Origin: Mycolicibacterium iranicum
GTDB taxonomy: Bacteria > Actinomycetota > Actinomycetes > Mycobacteriales > Mycobacteriaceae
Length of the DNA stretch: 64,000 bases
Assembly (NCBI RefSeq): GCF_002101705.1
Contig: NZ_LQPC01000054.1
Coordinates: 160,016-224,015 of the forward strand
Reading direction: 5' to 3'
Below the pieces are notes generated by a model. The model worked only from the letters and a program-made list of their open reading frames with translations. It was not told the DNA's origin and made no database searches. Positions 41,735 to 49,333 of the stretch are shown here, in pieces. Position 1 is the stretch's first letter, and each line of letters opens with the position of its first letter. Position numbers and translations under genes: made by a program.

Positions 41735-42483
41735 CTCTGCAGATCAGCGACGACAACCGGGTCCGCACCCTCGTCCTCAACCGGCCGGAAGCACTCAACG
41801 CCTTCAACCAGGAGCTCTACCTGGCCACCGCGACGGCGATCCGTGAGGCAGCCGACGACCCCGAGGTCGCAGTCGTGCTCATCACCGGCGCCGGCCGGGC
41901 GTTCAGCGCGGGCAACGACCTCAAGGAGATGCAGGCGGGCATCGCCGACGGGTCGCTGACCTCCGAGGGAAGTCATTTCACCACCATGATCGACGCACTC
42001 ACCGAATTGCCGAAGCCGCTGATCTGCGCGGTCAACGGCGTCGGCCTCGGCATCGGGACCACGATCCTGGGATATGCGGATCTGGTCTTCATGTCGACGA
42101 CGGCCCGGCTGAAGTGCCCGTTCACCAGTCTCGGCGTCGCGCCCGAAGCTGCATCGTCATACCTGCTTCCGCAGCTGATCGGCAGGCAGAATGCGGCATG
42201 GCTGCTGCTGTCGTCGGAGTGGGTCGATGCCGAGGAAGCCCAGCGTATGGGCATCGCATGGAAGGTCTGTGAGCCTGACGATCTGTTATCGGAAGCTCGC
42301 AGGCACGCCGATATCCTTGCCTCGCGCTCGATTCCGAGCCTGGTCGCCGTGAAGAAGACAATCGTGGCGCCCTACCGGGCCGAGATTGCCGCAGCCACCC
42401 AGAGGGAGAACGCGCACTTCCAGGAGTTGCTCGGCGGTGCCGCGAATGCGGCCGCCCTGGCCGCATTCACCGACAAGAGCTGA
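41731..42483 (+). CDS. Enoyl-CoA hydratase/isomerase family protein
   Basis: 250-residue crotonase-fold enzyme. NRPEALNAFNQELYLATA (about 17-34), oxyanion-hole segments ITGAGRAFSAGNDLKEMQAG (about 51-70) and LICAVNGVGLGIGTTILGYA (about 90-109), then FTSLGVAPEAASSYLLPQLI (about 131-150). The catalytic Glu usual in the second half (position of the ECH Glu after LG) is represented by the Glu of APEA; the exact reaction (hydratase, isomerase or hydrolase) is open. Translationally coupled to the EthD-like gene through a GTGA overlap. Convergent with the Bfd gene. Confidence 0.88.
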   Translation: MTLQISDDNRVRTLVLNRPEALNAFNQELYLATATAIREAADDPEVAVVLITGAGRAFSAGNDLKEMQAGIADGSLTSEGSHFTTMIDALTELPKPLICAVNGVGLGIGTTILGYADLVFMSTTARLKCPFTSLGVAPEAASSYLLPQLIGRQNAAWLLLSSEWVDAEEAQRMGIAWKVCEPDDLLSEARRHADILASRSIPSLVAVKKTIVAPYRAEIAAATQRENAHFQELLGGAANAAALAAFTDKS

Positions 42484-42502
42484 CGCTCGTACGGCACGAG
42501 GA

Positions 42503-42697
42503 TCAGCGCACGCTTTCGCGCCTGTTGTCGACGACTCTGAAATGCGCTTCGATGATGGCGCGCAGAGTGCGGCGGCACCGACCGCAATCCCCGCCGGCAC
42601 CGCAGGCCTCGGCGATCTCCTTGGATGTGCGTGCCCCATTGGCCACGACCTCGTTGACCACGTGGCTCGTAGTGCCGGTGCACAGGCAGACGAACAC
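42503..42697 (-). CDS. bfd: Bacterioferritin-associated ferredoxin-like [2Fe-2S] protein
   Basis: 64-residue protein with the BFD-like [2Fe-2S] fold: Cys in VCLCTGTTSHVVNEVV (positions 4 and 6) and CGAGGDCGRCRRTL (positions about 32-45) supply CxC and CxxC-type ligands. In other bacteria Bfd donates electrons to bacterioferritin so stored iron is released. GTG start lies two bases after the stop of the upstream gene, forming a two-gene operon divergent from bfr, with an IdeR-like box at the operon's start. This fits a role in mobilising iron from the neighbouring bacterioferritin. Confidence 0.88.
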   Translation of the reverse strand: MFVCLCTGTTSHVVNEVVANGARTSKEIAEACGAGGDCGRCRRTLRAIIEAHFRVVDNRRESVR

Positions 42698-42699
42698 CG

Positions 42700-43332
42700 C
42701 TAATCACCCCCGCCGACACTCATCAGGTGTGCGAACCTGCCGACGAAGCGGGTCGGGTAGGCACCCATACCCGCGTTGGTCATCCACTCCGCGGCGGCGT
42801 CCGGATGCTCGATCCACTGCCGCGCGCTGGACTCGTCGGCGATCTCCTGCAGGATCAGGACTTCATGGCCGTCGTCGAGGGCGCGGTAGACCCAAATCTT
42901 GCGCACGCCGCCGCGCTTGAATCGTTCGAGACCGTCGTGGACCTTCTCCATCAGCGTGGCGACGTCGTCGACGGATGACATGATGCCGACGACGACCCGC
43001 CCGACGTGACCCTCGGGAGTGGCGCCGTCGAGATCGATCTTCTCGACGACCTCCCCTCCGAAAATCGGTGGAATGTCGTCCGCGCCGGAAATATTGAACC
43101 ATTCGAAAATCGCCGGGGACCGTAAGACGTCCCGAATGGACCGGGCCTGCCGAATTCCAATAGTTACCAGGACGCGGCGCGGCTCCCAGATCGATTCGTA
43201 CAGAACTACGTGGTGCGCGCCGATGGAAGAAAGCCCGTCGCGGTGTTTTTGCAGCCATTCCCACATGGCCTCGAGATCGTCGACCCGGAAATCGCAGGCA
43301 AGGATGAATGAGTGGAGGTCGTACTCACCCAT
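42700..43332 (-). CDS. Conserved mycobacterial protein with two dimeric alpha-beta repeats
   Basis: 210-residue protein I recognise only as conserved in mycobacteria, sometimes mis-annotated as fatty-acid-CoA ligase. Two alpha/beta halves resemble tandem antibiotic-monooxygenase-like domains: first half with HHVVLYESIWEPRRVLVTIG (about 40-59), second half with RKIWVYRALDDGHEVLILQE (about 145-164) and SARQWIEHPDAAAEWMTNAG. No Walker or AMP-binding motif exists, so a ligase function is unlikely. Its ATG (43332) is inside an IdeR-like box, and the Bfd gene follows two bases after its stop, linking it to iron metabolism. Haem degradation by an IsdG-type fold is a possibility to test. Confidence 0.78.
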   Translation of the reverse strand: MGEYDLHSFILACDFRVDDLEAMWEWLQKHRDGLSSIGAHHVVLYESIWEPRRVLVTIGIRQARSIRDVLRSPAIFEWFNISGADDIPPIFGGEVVEKIDLDGATPEGHVGRVVVGIMSSVDDVATLMEKVHDGLERFKRGGVRKIWVYRALDDGHEVLILQEIADESSARQWIEHPDAAAEWMTNAGMGAYPTRFVGRFAHLMSVGGGD

Positions 43333-43349
43333 CGGTTACCCTTACCTAT
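43331..43349. promoter_or_regulatory. IdeR-like iron box A
   Basis: Minus-strand bases match the 19-bp IdeR consensus TWAGGTWAGSCTWACCTWA at 15 positions (core ATAGGTAAGG then GTAACCGAT). The box overlaps the ATG of the leftward gene, where IdeR would be expected to block it directly or act on the transcript start region. The rightward bfr start is 224 bases away. Confidence 0.6.
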
Positions 43350-43365
43350 CAACCCGGCCAAACAG

Positions 43366-43384
43366 TTAGCGCAGTCTAACCTTA
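43366..43384. promoter_or_regulatory. IdeR-like iron box B
   Basis: Minus-strand TAAGGTTAGACTGCGCTAA matches the IdeR consensus at 15 of 19 positions, with a complete left half. It lies 16 bases from box A. Paired iron boxes upstream of bacterioferritin, through which iron-loaded IdeR activates, are known in M. tuberculosis. Confidence 0.65.
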
Positions 43385-43572
43385 CTTAGCGTAGGCAGTC
43401 CAGAGTGTGGGCCTGATCTGGCACTCAAGGTGGACTAAGTTTCCGAAAACCCGGCTCCGACAGGCTTACCGACGACCTTTCACAGCCCTTCATGGACTAG
43501 ATTGAGAGGGCCTGCACGCAGTCGGTGCAGATAGCGCACGCCATCAGCCAACGATGTTCTTAGGAGCAAGCC

Positions 43573-44052
43573 ATGCAAGGCGATCCCGAAGTTCTGAAAT
43601 TGCTCAACGAGCAATTGACGAGCGAATTGACGGCGATCAACCAGTATTTTCTGCATTCCAAGATGCAGGACAATTGGGGCTTTACCGAATTGGCTGAACA
43701 CACCCGCAAAGAATCGTTTGAGGAAATGGTTCACGCGGAAAAGATCACTGATCGAATTCTGCTTCTCGACGGTCTGCCCAATTACCAGCGTCTGTTCTCG
43801 CTGCGCGTTGGACAGACGGTCCGCGAGCAGTTCGAGGCCGACCTGGCCATCGAGTACGAGGTCGTCGCGCGCCTGAAGCCGGGCGTAATCATGTGCCGCG
43901 AGAAGGGCGATGCCACCTCGGCGAACCTGTTCGAGGAGATCCTCGCCGACGAGGAACTCCACATCGACTACCTGGAGACTCAGCTGGAGCTGATGGGCAA
44001 GCTCGGCGAGGAGCTCTACCTCGCGCAGTGCGTGTCGCGGCCGCCGCAGTAA
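43573..44052 (+). CDS. bfrA: Bacterioferritin
   Basis: Haem-containing iron-storage ferritin, 159 residues, assembling into 24-subunit cages. Ferroxidase ligands: Glu18, Glu51, His54, Glu94 and the Glu/His pair in ILADEELHIDYLE (about 122-134); the haem ligand Met52 is present in FEEMVHAEK (49-57). The N-terminus MQGDPEVLKLLNEQLTSELT and C-terminus CVSRPPQ match mycobacterial BfrA. AGGAGCAAGCC precedes the ATG. Two IdeR-like boxes lie upstream in the shared divergent region, so iron-dependent activation is likely, with the Bfd operon reading the other way. Confidence 0.96.
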   Translation: MQGDPEVLKLLNEQLTSELTAINQYFLHSKMQDNWGFTELAEHTRKESFEEMVHAEKITDRILLLDGLPNYQRLFSLRVGQTVREQFEADLAIEYEVVARLKPGVIMCREKGDATSANLFEEILADEELHIDYLETQLELMGKLGEELYLAQCVSRPPQ

Positions 44053-44166
44053 CCACAGAGGTTCAGGTCCCTCAGCCGGGGGAATGCCGTGCCCCGAGTA
44101 CCGTAACTTCCATAGGTCGTCTAACGATGATGTAGAGGGAGTAAACGGTTCACCGGGAGGGCAGGT

Positions 44167-46233
44167 ATGACAGCGTCGCCGGCAGCAGGTCCTCAGACCA
44201 GCGAAGCCTCAGCGCGTTCCGAGCCGGCACCCGTCAGCGTCCAGCGCCGGAACGTCATCTTTGTCGCGGTGGTGCTCGGCATGTTGCTCGCGGCGCTGGA
44301 TCAGACCATTGTCGCGACGGCGTTGCCCACGGTCGTCGCCGATCTGGGCGGTGCCGGGCACCAGTCGTGGGTCGTGACCAGTTACCTGCTCGCCTCGACG
44401 ATCGCCACCGCGATCGTCGGCAAGCTCGGTGATCTGTTCGGTCGCAAGGTCATCTTTGCCGCGGCGGTGCTGTTTTTCCTCGTCGGCTCCATCCTGTGCG
44501 GCATCGCCTCGTCGATGGAAATGTTGGTCGCAGCGCGTGCCCTGCAGGGAATCGGCGGTGGCGCGCTGATGGTCACGGCCGCCGCGCTGATCGGCGAGGT
44601 GATCCCACTGCGCGACCGCGGCCGCTACCAGGGTGCCCTCGGCGCCGTCTTCGGCGTCACCACGGTCATCGGGCCGCTGCTCGGTGGCTACTTCACCGAC
44701 CATCTGACGTGGCGTTGGGCATTCTGGATCAACGTGCCCATCGGCATCGTCGTGCTCGGGGTGGCCCTCGCGACGATTCCGTCACTGAGCCAGCGCGGGA
44801 AACCGGTCATCGACTACGCGGGGATCGTCCTGATCGGTCTCGGCGCCTCAGGCCTGACGTTGGCCACCAGCTGGGGCGGCAGCACCTACGCCTGGTCATC
44901 ACCGGTGATCATCGGATTGTTCGTCGGCTCGGTAATCGCACTGGCCGCGTTCGTTCGCGTGGAGCTGCGCGCCGAGGAGCCGGTGCTGCCGATCCGGCTG
45001 TTCGCCAGCCCCGTCTTCACCGTCTGCTGCGTGCTGTCGTTCATCGTGGGTTTCGCGATGCTCGGGGCGCTGACGTTCCTGCCGACGTTCATGCAGTTCG
45101 TCGACGGCGTCTCGGCCACCGAATCCGGCCTTCGCACGCTGCCCATGGTCGGAGGGCTGCTGCTGACCTCGATGGGCAGCGGGGTGTTGGTGAGCCGGAC
45201 CGGTCGCTACAAAGTCTTCCCGGTCGTGGGCACGGCGGTGATGACGCTCGGCTTCGTCCTGCTGTCGCAGATGGATGCGACCACCCCTGTGCTGCAGCAG
45301 AGCGCGTATCTGTTCATCCTCGGGACCGGCATCGGGATGTGCATGCAGGTTCTCGTACTCATCGTGCAGAGCACGGCGAGCTTCTCCGACCTCGGCGTCG
45401 CGACGTCGGGCGTCACGTTCTTCCGGACCATCGGAAGTTCTTTCGGCGCAGCGATTTTCGGGTCATTGTTTGCGAACTTCCTGGACAGCCGGATCGCTGG
45501 AGCGTTGGCCGCGAGTGGGGCTCCGCCCGCGGCCGCCCAATCGCCGCAGGTGCTCCACCAGCTGCCCGATTCCGTCGCAGCACCGATCGTCGAGGCGTAC
45601 TCCGACTCGCTGGGTCTTGTGTTCCTGTGCGCGGCACCGGTCGCGGTGATCGGCTTTCTCGTGGCGCTGACGCTCAAGGAAGTGCCACTGCGCGACATCG
45701 AAACCACCACCGCGTTGGACATGGGTGAGGGCTTCGGCATGCCGTCCTCCGAAGACCCCGAGAAGCTGCTGGAGACGGCCGTGGGTCGACTCGTGCGGCA
45801 CTCTCCGGAGATCAAGCTGCGCAGCATCGCGGGCACCCACGGTTGCGAATCGGACATCGCGCTGCTGTGGGCGCTGATCCAGATCTATCGGCAGAGCCAG
45901 GTCTTCGGCTCGGCCCGGCTGACCGAGATGGCCGAACGCCTGCGGGTGCCGCCCGAGGTGCTCGCGCCGACGTTCGACCGGCTCGTCGAATGCGGGCACG
46001 CGTTGCGCACCGGCGACCAGCTCTGGCTGACGCAGTCCGGTGCACGGCAAGTGTCGTGCGCGACCTCGGCGCTGGTGGGCAGGATCGTGGAAAAGCTGGC
46101 AACCTCGCCGACGTTCGAGGGACGCCCGGATCGTGCCGACGTGGAGGCGGCGCTGGAGCGGATCGCGCAGCGGCTCCTGGTCCAGCGCGACTGGAACGAC
46201 GACCGCACAGAACTCGCCACGGCGGGAAAGTGA
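44167..46233 (+). CDS. MFS (DHA2, 14-TM) drug exporter with C-terminal winged-helix domain
   Basis: 688-residue proton-driven efflux protein homologous to Rv1877. Fourteen hydrophobic helices from about 30 to 510; DHA2 motif ALDQTIVATALPTVVADLGG (about 43-62), WVVTSYLLASTIATAIVGKL (about 68-87), GKLGDLFGRKV, and motif C-like GALGAVFGVTTVIGPLLGGY (about 158-177). Unusual: after the membrane part, a soluble tail (about 540-688) contains a helix-turn-helix-like region, RLTEMAERLRVPPEVLAPTF and LVECGHALRTGDQLWLTQSG, resembling a winged helix. This fused domain may sense state or regulate transport. Ribosome site GGGAGGGCAGGT precedes the ATG. Confidence 0.92.
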   Translation: MTASPAAGPQTSEASARSEPAPVSVQRRNVIFVAVVLGMLLAALDQTIVATALPTVVADLGGAGHQSWVVTSYLLASTIATAIVGKLGDLFGRKVIFAAAVLFFLVGSILCGIASSMEMLVAARALQGIGGGALMVTAAALIGEVIPLRDRGRYQGALGAVFGVTTVIGPLLGGYFTDHLTWRWAFWINVPIGIVVLGVALATIPSLSQRGKPVIDYAGIVLIGLGASGLTLATSWGGSTYAWSSPVIIGLFVGSVIALAAFVRVELRAEEPVLPIRLFASPVFTVCCVLSFIVGFAMLGALTFLPTFMQFVDGVSATESGLRTLPMVGGLLLTSMGSGVLVSRTGRYKVFPVVGTAVMTLGFVLLSQMDATTPVLQQSAYLFILGTGIGMCMQVLVLIVQSTASFSDLGVATSGVTFFRTIGSSFGAAIFGSLFANFLDSRIAGALAASGAPPAAAQSPQVLHQLPDSVAAPIVEAYSDSLGLVFLCAAPVAVIGFLVALTLKEVPLRDIETTTALDMGEGFGMPSSEDPEKLLETAVGRLVRHSPEIKLRSIAGTHGCESDIALLWALIQIYRQSQVFGSARLTEMAERLRVPPEVLAPTFDRLVECGHALRTGDQLWLTQSGARQVSCATSALVGRIVEKLATSPTFEGRPDRADVEAALERIAQRLLVQRDWNDDRTELATAGK

Positions 46234-46254
46234 AACACGTTACAATTTGCCCCC

Positions 46255-46737
46255 ATGAGCCGAATCGGGAATTTCGCCGACGATGACGTCACCGGCTTCG
46301 CGGTGAAATCGCCCGAGTTGGGGACCGCGATGGCCCAATTCACGAACGCGGTGTACACCAAGAGCCGCCTGCCGATGCGGACGCGGGAGGCGGCGCGGAT
46401 CGTCATCGCCTACGCCAACGAATGCGTGGTGTGCCAGAACACGCGTGACTCCCAGGGTGAAGCCAACGGCATCAGCGAAGAGTTCTACGACTACGCCACC
46501 CAGTGGCGGACGTGGCCGGGGTACAGCGACGCCGAACGGATCGCGATGGAGTTCGCACACCGCTTCGCCACCGACCACACCGGGCTTCGTGACGATGAGG
46601 ATTTCTGGGAGCGCGCCGCCGTGCATTTCGACGACGAACTGCTCACCGACCTGGCGATCTCGTGTGCGATGTGGGTCGGTATGGGCCGCATGCTGCGGAC
46701 CCTCGACATCGGGCAGAGCTGCAAGATCACCCTGTAA
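46255..46737 (+). CDS. Carboxymuconolactone decarboxylase / AhpD-like protein
   Basis: 160-residue helical protein of the CMD/AhpD superfamily. The active-site-like helix is YANECVVCQNTRDSQGEANG (about 53-72), with a CxxC pair as in alkylhydroperoxidase AhpD, where Cys residues reduce peroxides. N-terminal NFADDDVTGFAVKSPELGTA and the SRLPMRTREAARIVIAY helix are typical. No signal peptide. A modest 21-base gap from the MFS gene and 21 bases before glnA3 suggest one operon. Peroxidase versus decarboxylase activity cannot be told apart by sequence alone. Confidence 0.85.
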   Translation: MSRIGNFADDDVTGFAVKSPELGTAMAQFTNAVYTKSRLPMRTREAARIVIAYANECVVCQNTRDSQGEANGISEEFYDYATQWRTWPGYSDAERIAMEFAHRFATDHTGLRDDEDFWERAAVHFDDELLTDLAISCAMWVGMGRMLRTLDIGQSCKITL

Positions 46738-46758
46738 GGCGAGTCGCTCGGCGGCAGA

Positions 46759-48120
46759 ATGGCTGATATGGCCGCCAAACCACTCGCCGCCGCAGCGATC
46801 GCCCAACTCGAGGCCGACGGTGTCGCCACACTCATCGGCACCGTCGTCAATCCGGCGGGATTGACCCATGCCAAAACCGTTCCGCTACGCAGAATGGGGT
46901 CGTTCGCCGACCCCGGGCTTGGGGCGAGTCCGGTGTGGCACGTGTTCACCATCGACCAGACGGGCATCGTCTTCGGCGATTCCACCGGCGTGGTCGGTGA
47001 CCAGAGGATTCGCATCGACCTCGGCGCCCTGCGCATTCTCGGAGACGGATTCGCTTGGGCGCCAGGGTCATTCTTCGACCAGGCGGGAAACCCCGATCCG
47101 TATTGCAGCCGCGGCGCGCTCCGCAGAGTTGAGAACAGATTGGCCGACGCCGGACTCAGCGCCGTAGTCGGACACGAGATCGAGTTCGTGCTAGTCGGAC
47201 CCGACGGCGCGCGACTGCCCGCGCACCTGTGGGCGCAGTACGGGTTGGCCGGCGTACTGGAGCACGAGGGATTTGTCTGTGACGTCACCGCGGCTGCAAC
47301 GGCATCGGCGGTCGCGGTCGAGCAATTCCATCCCGAGTACGGGATGAATCAGTTCGAGATTTCACTCGCACCGCAGCCCCCGGTGGCAGCCGCAGATCAG
47401 CTGACGTTGATGCGCATCATCATCGGCCGCGTCGCGAGAAAGTACGGCATGCGTGTCAGCATGTCGCCCGTTCCGTTCGCCGGAAGCGTCGGTTCCGGTG
47501 CTCATCAACACTTTTCGCTCGTCCGCGACGGCGTTCCCCTTCTCTCCGGTGGGGACGGCCCCGCTGGGATGACCTCGGAAGGCGCGGCCGCCGTCGCGGG
47601 CGTGCTGGCCGGGTTGGAGGATGCCCAGGGCGTGCTGAGTGGGTCGATTCTGTCCGGTCTCCGCATGCAGCCGGGAAGTTGGGCGGGTGCGTATGCCTGC
47701 TGGGGCACGGAGAACCGGGAAGCGGCCGTACGGTACCTGACCGGTGGCGACGCGAACCCCTACGGCGCCAACGTCGAAGTCAAGATCGTCGACCCGTCCG
47801 CCAACAGCTACCTCGCGTCGGCGGCCATTCTCGGGCTGGCGCTCGACGGCATCGAGAGCGGCCTCACACTGCCCGACGAGGTCGCCGTCGACCCGTCGAG
47901 CCTGACCGATACGGCGCGCGCCGAGGCGGGGATCACCGTGCTCGGCACCGATCAGTCGGCACTTCTGGACACCCTCGACGCGTCGACCAAGATGCGTGGC
48001 ATCCTCGGCGATGCGGTCGTCGACGCGGTGCTTGCAGTGCGCCGCTATGAGATCGAGAACTACGGCGAGCTCACACCAGACGAACTCGCCGATAAGTTCC
48101 GGCTCGCCTGGAGCGTCTGA
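46759..48120 (+). CDS. glnA3: Glutamine synthetase-like enzyme GlnA3
   Basis: 453-residue type I glutamine synthetase-fold enzyme. Elements: EIEFVLVGPDGARLPAHLWA (about 140-159), the metal/glutamate-binding YGMNQFEISLAPQPPVAAAD (about 194-213), SPVPFAGSVGSGAHQHFSLV (about 236-255, with the HxH), and GTENREAAVRYLTG near the C-terminus. Key residues are retained but sequence is divergent from GlnA1. GlnA2-4 homologues are dispensable and in Streptomyces GlnA3 gamma-glutamylates polyamines; in mycobacteria the role of Rv1878 is unsettled. Followed by an amidohydrolase gene 36 bases later, the arrangement recalling FluG/NodGS fusions. ATG 46768 is an alternative start. Confidence 0.9.
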   Translation: MADMAAKPLAAAAIAQLEADGVATLIGTVVNPAGLTHAKTVPLRRMGSFADPGLGASPVWHVFTIDQTGIVFGDSTGVVGDQRIRIDLGALRILGDGFAWAPGSFFDQAGNPDPYCSRGALRRVENRLADAGLSAVVGHEIEFVLVGPDGARLPAHLWAQYGLAGVLEHEGFVCDVTAAATASAVAVEQFHPEYGMNQFEISLAPQPPVAAADQLTLMRIIIGRVARKYGMRVSMSPVPFAGSVGSGAHQHFSLVRDGVPLLSGGDGPAGMTSEGAAAVAGVLAGLEDAQGVLSGSILSGLRMQPGSWAGAYACWGTENREAAVRYLTGGDANPYGANVEVKIVDPSANSYLASAAILGLALDGIESGLTLPDEVAVDPSSLTDTARAEAGITVLGTDQSALLDTLDASTKMRGILGDAVVDAVLAVRRYEIENYGELTPDELADKFRLAWSV

Positions 48121-48156
48121 ATGTTCCGGATTATCTGGATGTTCGGGAGTGTGTGA

Positions 48157-49260
48157 GTGACGGCGCTGCGCGAACACGTCGAGACAGTGCCGCTGATCGA
48201 CCACCACGTGCACGGCTGCTGGCTCAATCCGGTGAACCGCGCGCGGTTCGAGAATGCGCTCAACGAGGCCAACACCGAACCGATCGCCGACTTGGATACC
48301 GCATTCGACACCCAGCTCGGGTTCGCGGTCCGCGCGCACTGTGCCCCTGCGATCAGCCTCGAGCGGCACACCGATGCAGACACGTACTGGGCTGCGCGCA
48401 GCGCGATCCCGGAAGCAGATTTGGCGCGGCGGTTGCTCGGCGGTGCAAACGTCTCGGATTGGTTGGTCGACACCGGATTCGCGGCGGGGGTTGCTGATCT
48501 GGGGGAGTTTGCCGGACTCGGCGCGGGCCGGGTGCACGAGGTGGTCCGGCTGGAGACGGTCGCCGAAGAAGCCGCGGCGGCAACAGGGGAATACGCCGCG
48601 GCATTCGACGAAGCACTGTCGCGGCACGCCCGAACCGCGGTCGCCACCAAGTCGGTGCTCGCTTACCGTGGCGGTTTCAACGGAGATCTCTCCGAACCGT
48701 CACCGGCGGAAGTCAGACATGCCGCCGCACGTTGGCGCGAAGCCGGCGGCACCCGGCTGATGGACCGGGTTCTGCTTCGCTTCGGTTTACACAGGGCGCT
48801 GACGCTGGGCAAGCCGCTGCAGTTCCACGTCGGCTTCGGAGACCGCGACTGCGACCTGCATGCCGCCAACCCCCTTCACCTGCTGGACTTTCTGCGCGTC
48901 AGCGGTCAGACCCCGGTGATGCTGCTGCACTGCTACCCGTACGAGCGCGAAGCCGGCTACCTGGCCCAGGCCTTCAACAACGTCTATCTCGACGGCGGGC
49001 TGTCCATCAACTACCTCGGCGCCCGCTCCACCGCCTTCATCGGCCGGCTGCTGGAGATGGCGCCGTTCCGCAAGATTCTGTACTCCTCCGACGGCTTCGG
49101 GCCCGCCGAGCTGCACTACCTCGGAGCCCGCCTGTGGCGCAACGGGGTAGGACGAGTACTGCAAGAATTTGTCGACGCGGGCGAGTGGAGCGAGGCCGAC
49201 GCGATCCGGGTCGTCGACCTGATCGCCCATCAGAACGCGACGCGCGTCTACCAGCTCTAG
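48157..49260 (+). CDS. Amidohydrolase (TIM barrel), partner of GlnA3
   Basis: 367-residue metal-dependent amidohydrolase homologous to Rv1879. Metal motifs: VPLIDHHVHGCWLNPV (HxH, about 10-25), FHVGFGDRDCDLHAANPLHL (about 225-244), MLLHCYPYEREAGYLAQ (about 254-270) and LYSSDGFGPAELHYLGARLW (about 307-326), where Asp completes the site. GTG start preceded by GGGAG. Adjacent to glnA3; eukaryotic FluG/NodGS proteins fuse the same two folds in the reverse order, so the two products may act on one substrate, perhaps a gamma-glutamyl amide. That is inference. Confidence 0.86.
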   Translation: MTALREHVETVPLIDHHVHGCWLNPVNRARFENALNEANTEPIADLDTAFDTQLGFAVRAHCAPAISLERHTDADTYWAARSAIPEADLARRLLGGANVSDWLVDTGFAAGVADLGEFAGLGAGRVHEVVRLETVAEEAAAATGEYAAAFDEALSRHARTAVATKSVLAYRGGFNGDLSEPSPAEVRHAAARWREAGGTRLMDRVLLRFGLHRALTLGKPLQFHVGFGDRDCDLHAANPLHLLDFLRVSGQTPVMLLHCYPYEREAGYLAQAFNNVYLDGGLSINYLGARSTAFIGRLLEMAPFRKILYSSDGFGPAELHYLGARLWRNGVGRVLQEFVDAGEWSEADAIRVVDLIAHQNATRVYQL

Positions 49261-49263
49261 TCC

Positions 49264-49326
49264 CGCCGAAACTGCATTCCGCGCGGTAAAAATCGTGAAA
49301 AGTGCGCGCGGAATGCAGTTTCGGCG
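49264..49326. repeat. Perfect 22-bp inverted repeat between convergent genes
   Basis: Arms 49264-49285 and 49305-49326 are exact complements (outer CGCCGAAACTGC, inner ATTCCGCGCG) with a 19-base AT-rich loop. It fills the space between the amidohydrolase stop and the convergent D-aminoacylase stop. Long for a terminator, it may act as a bidirectional one and looks like a dispersed mycobacterial palindromic element. Confidence 0.85.
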
Positions 49327-49333
49327 AAGGAGA

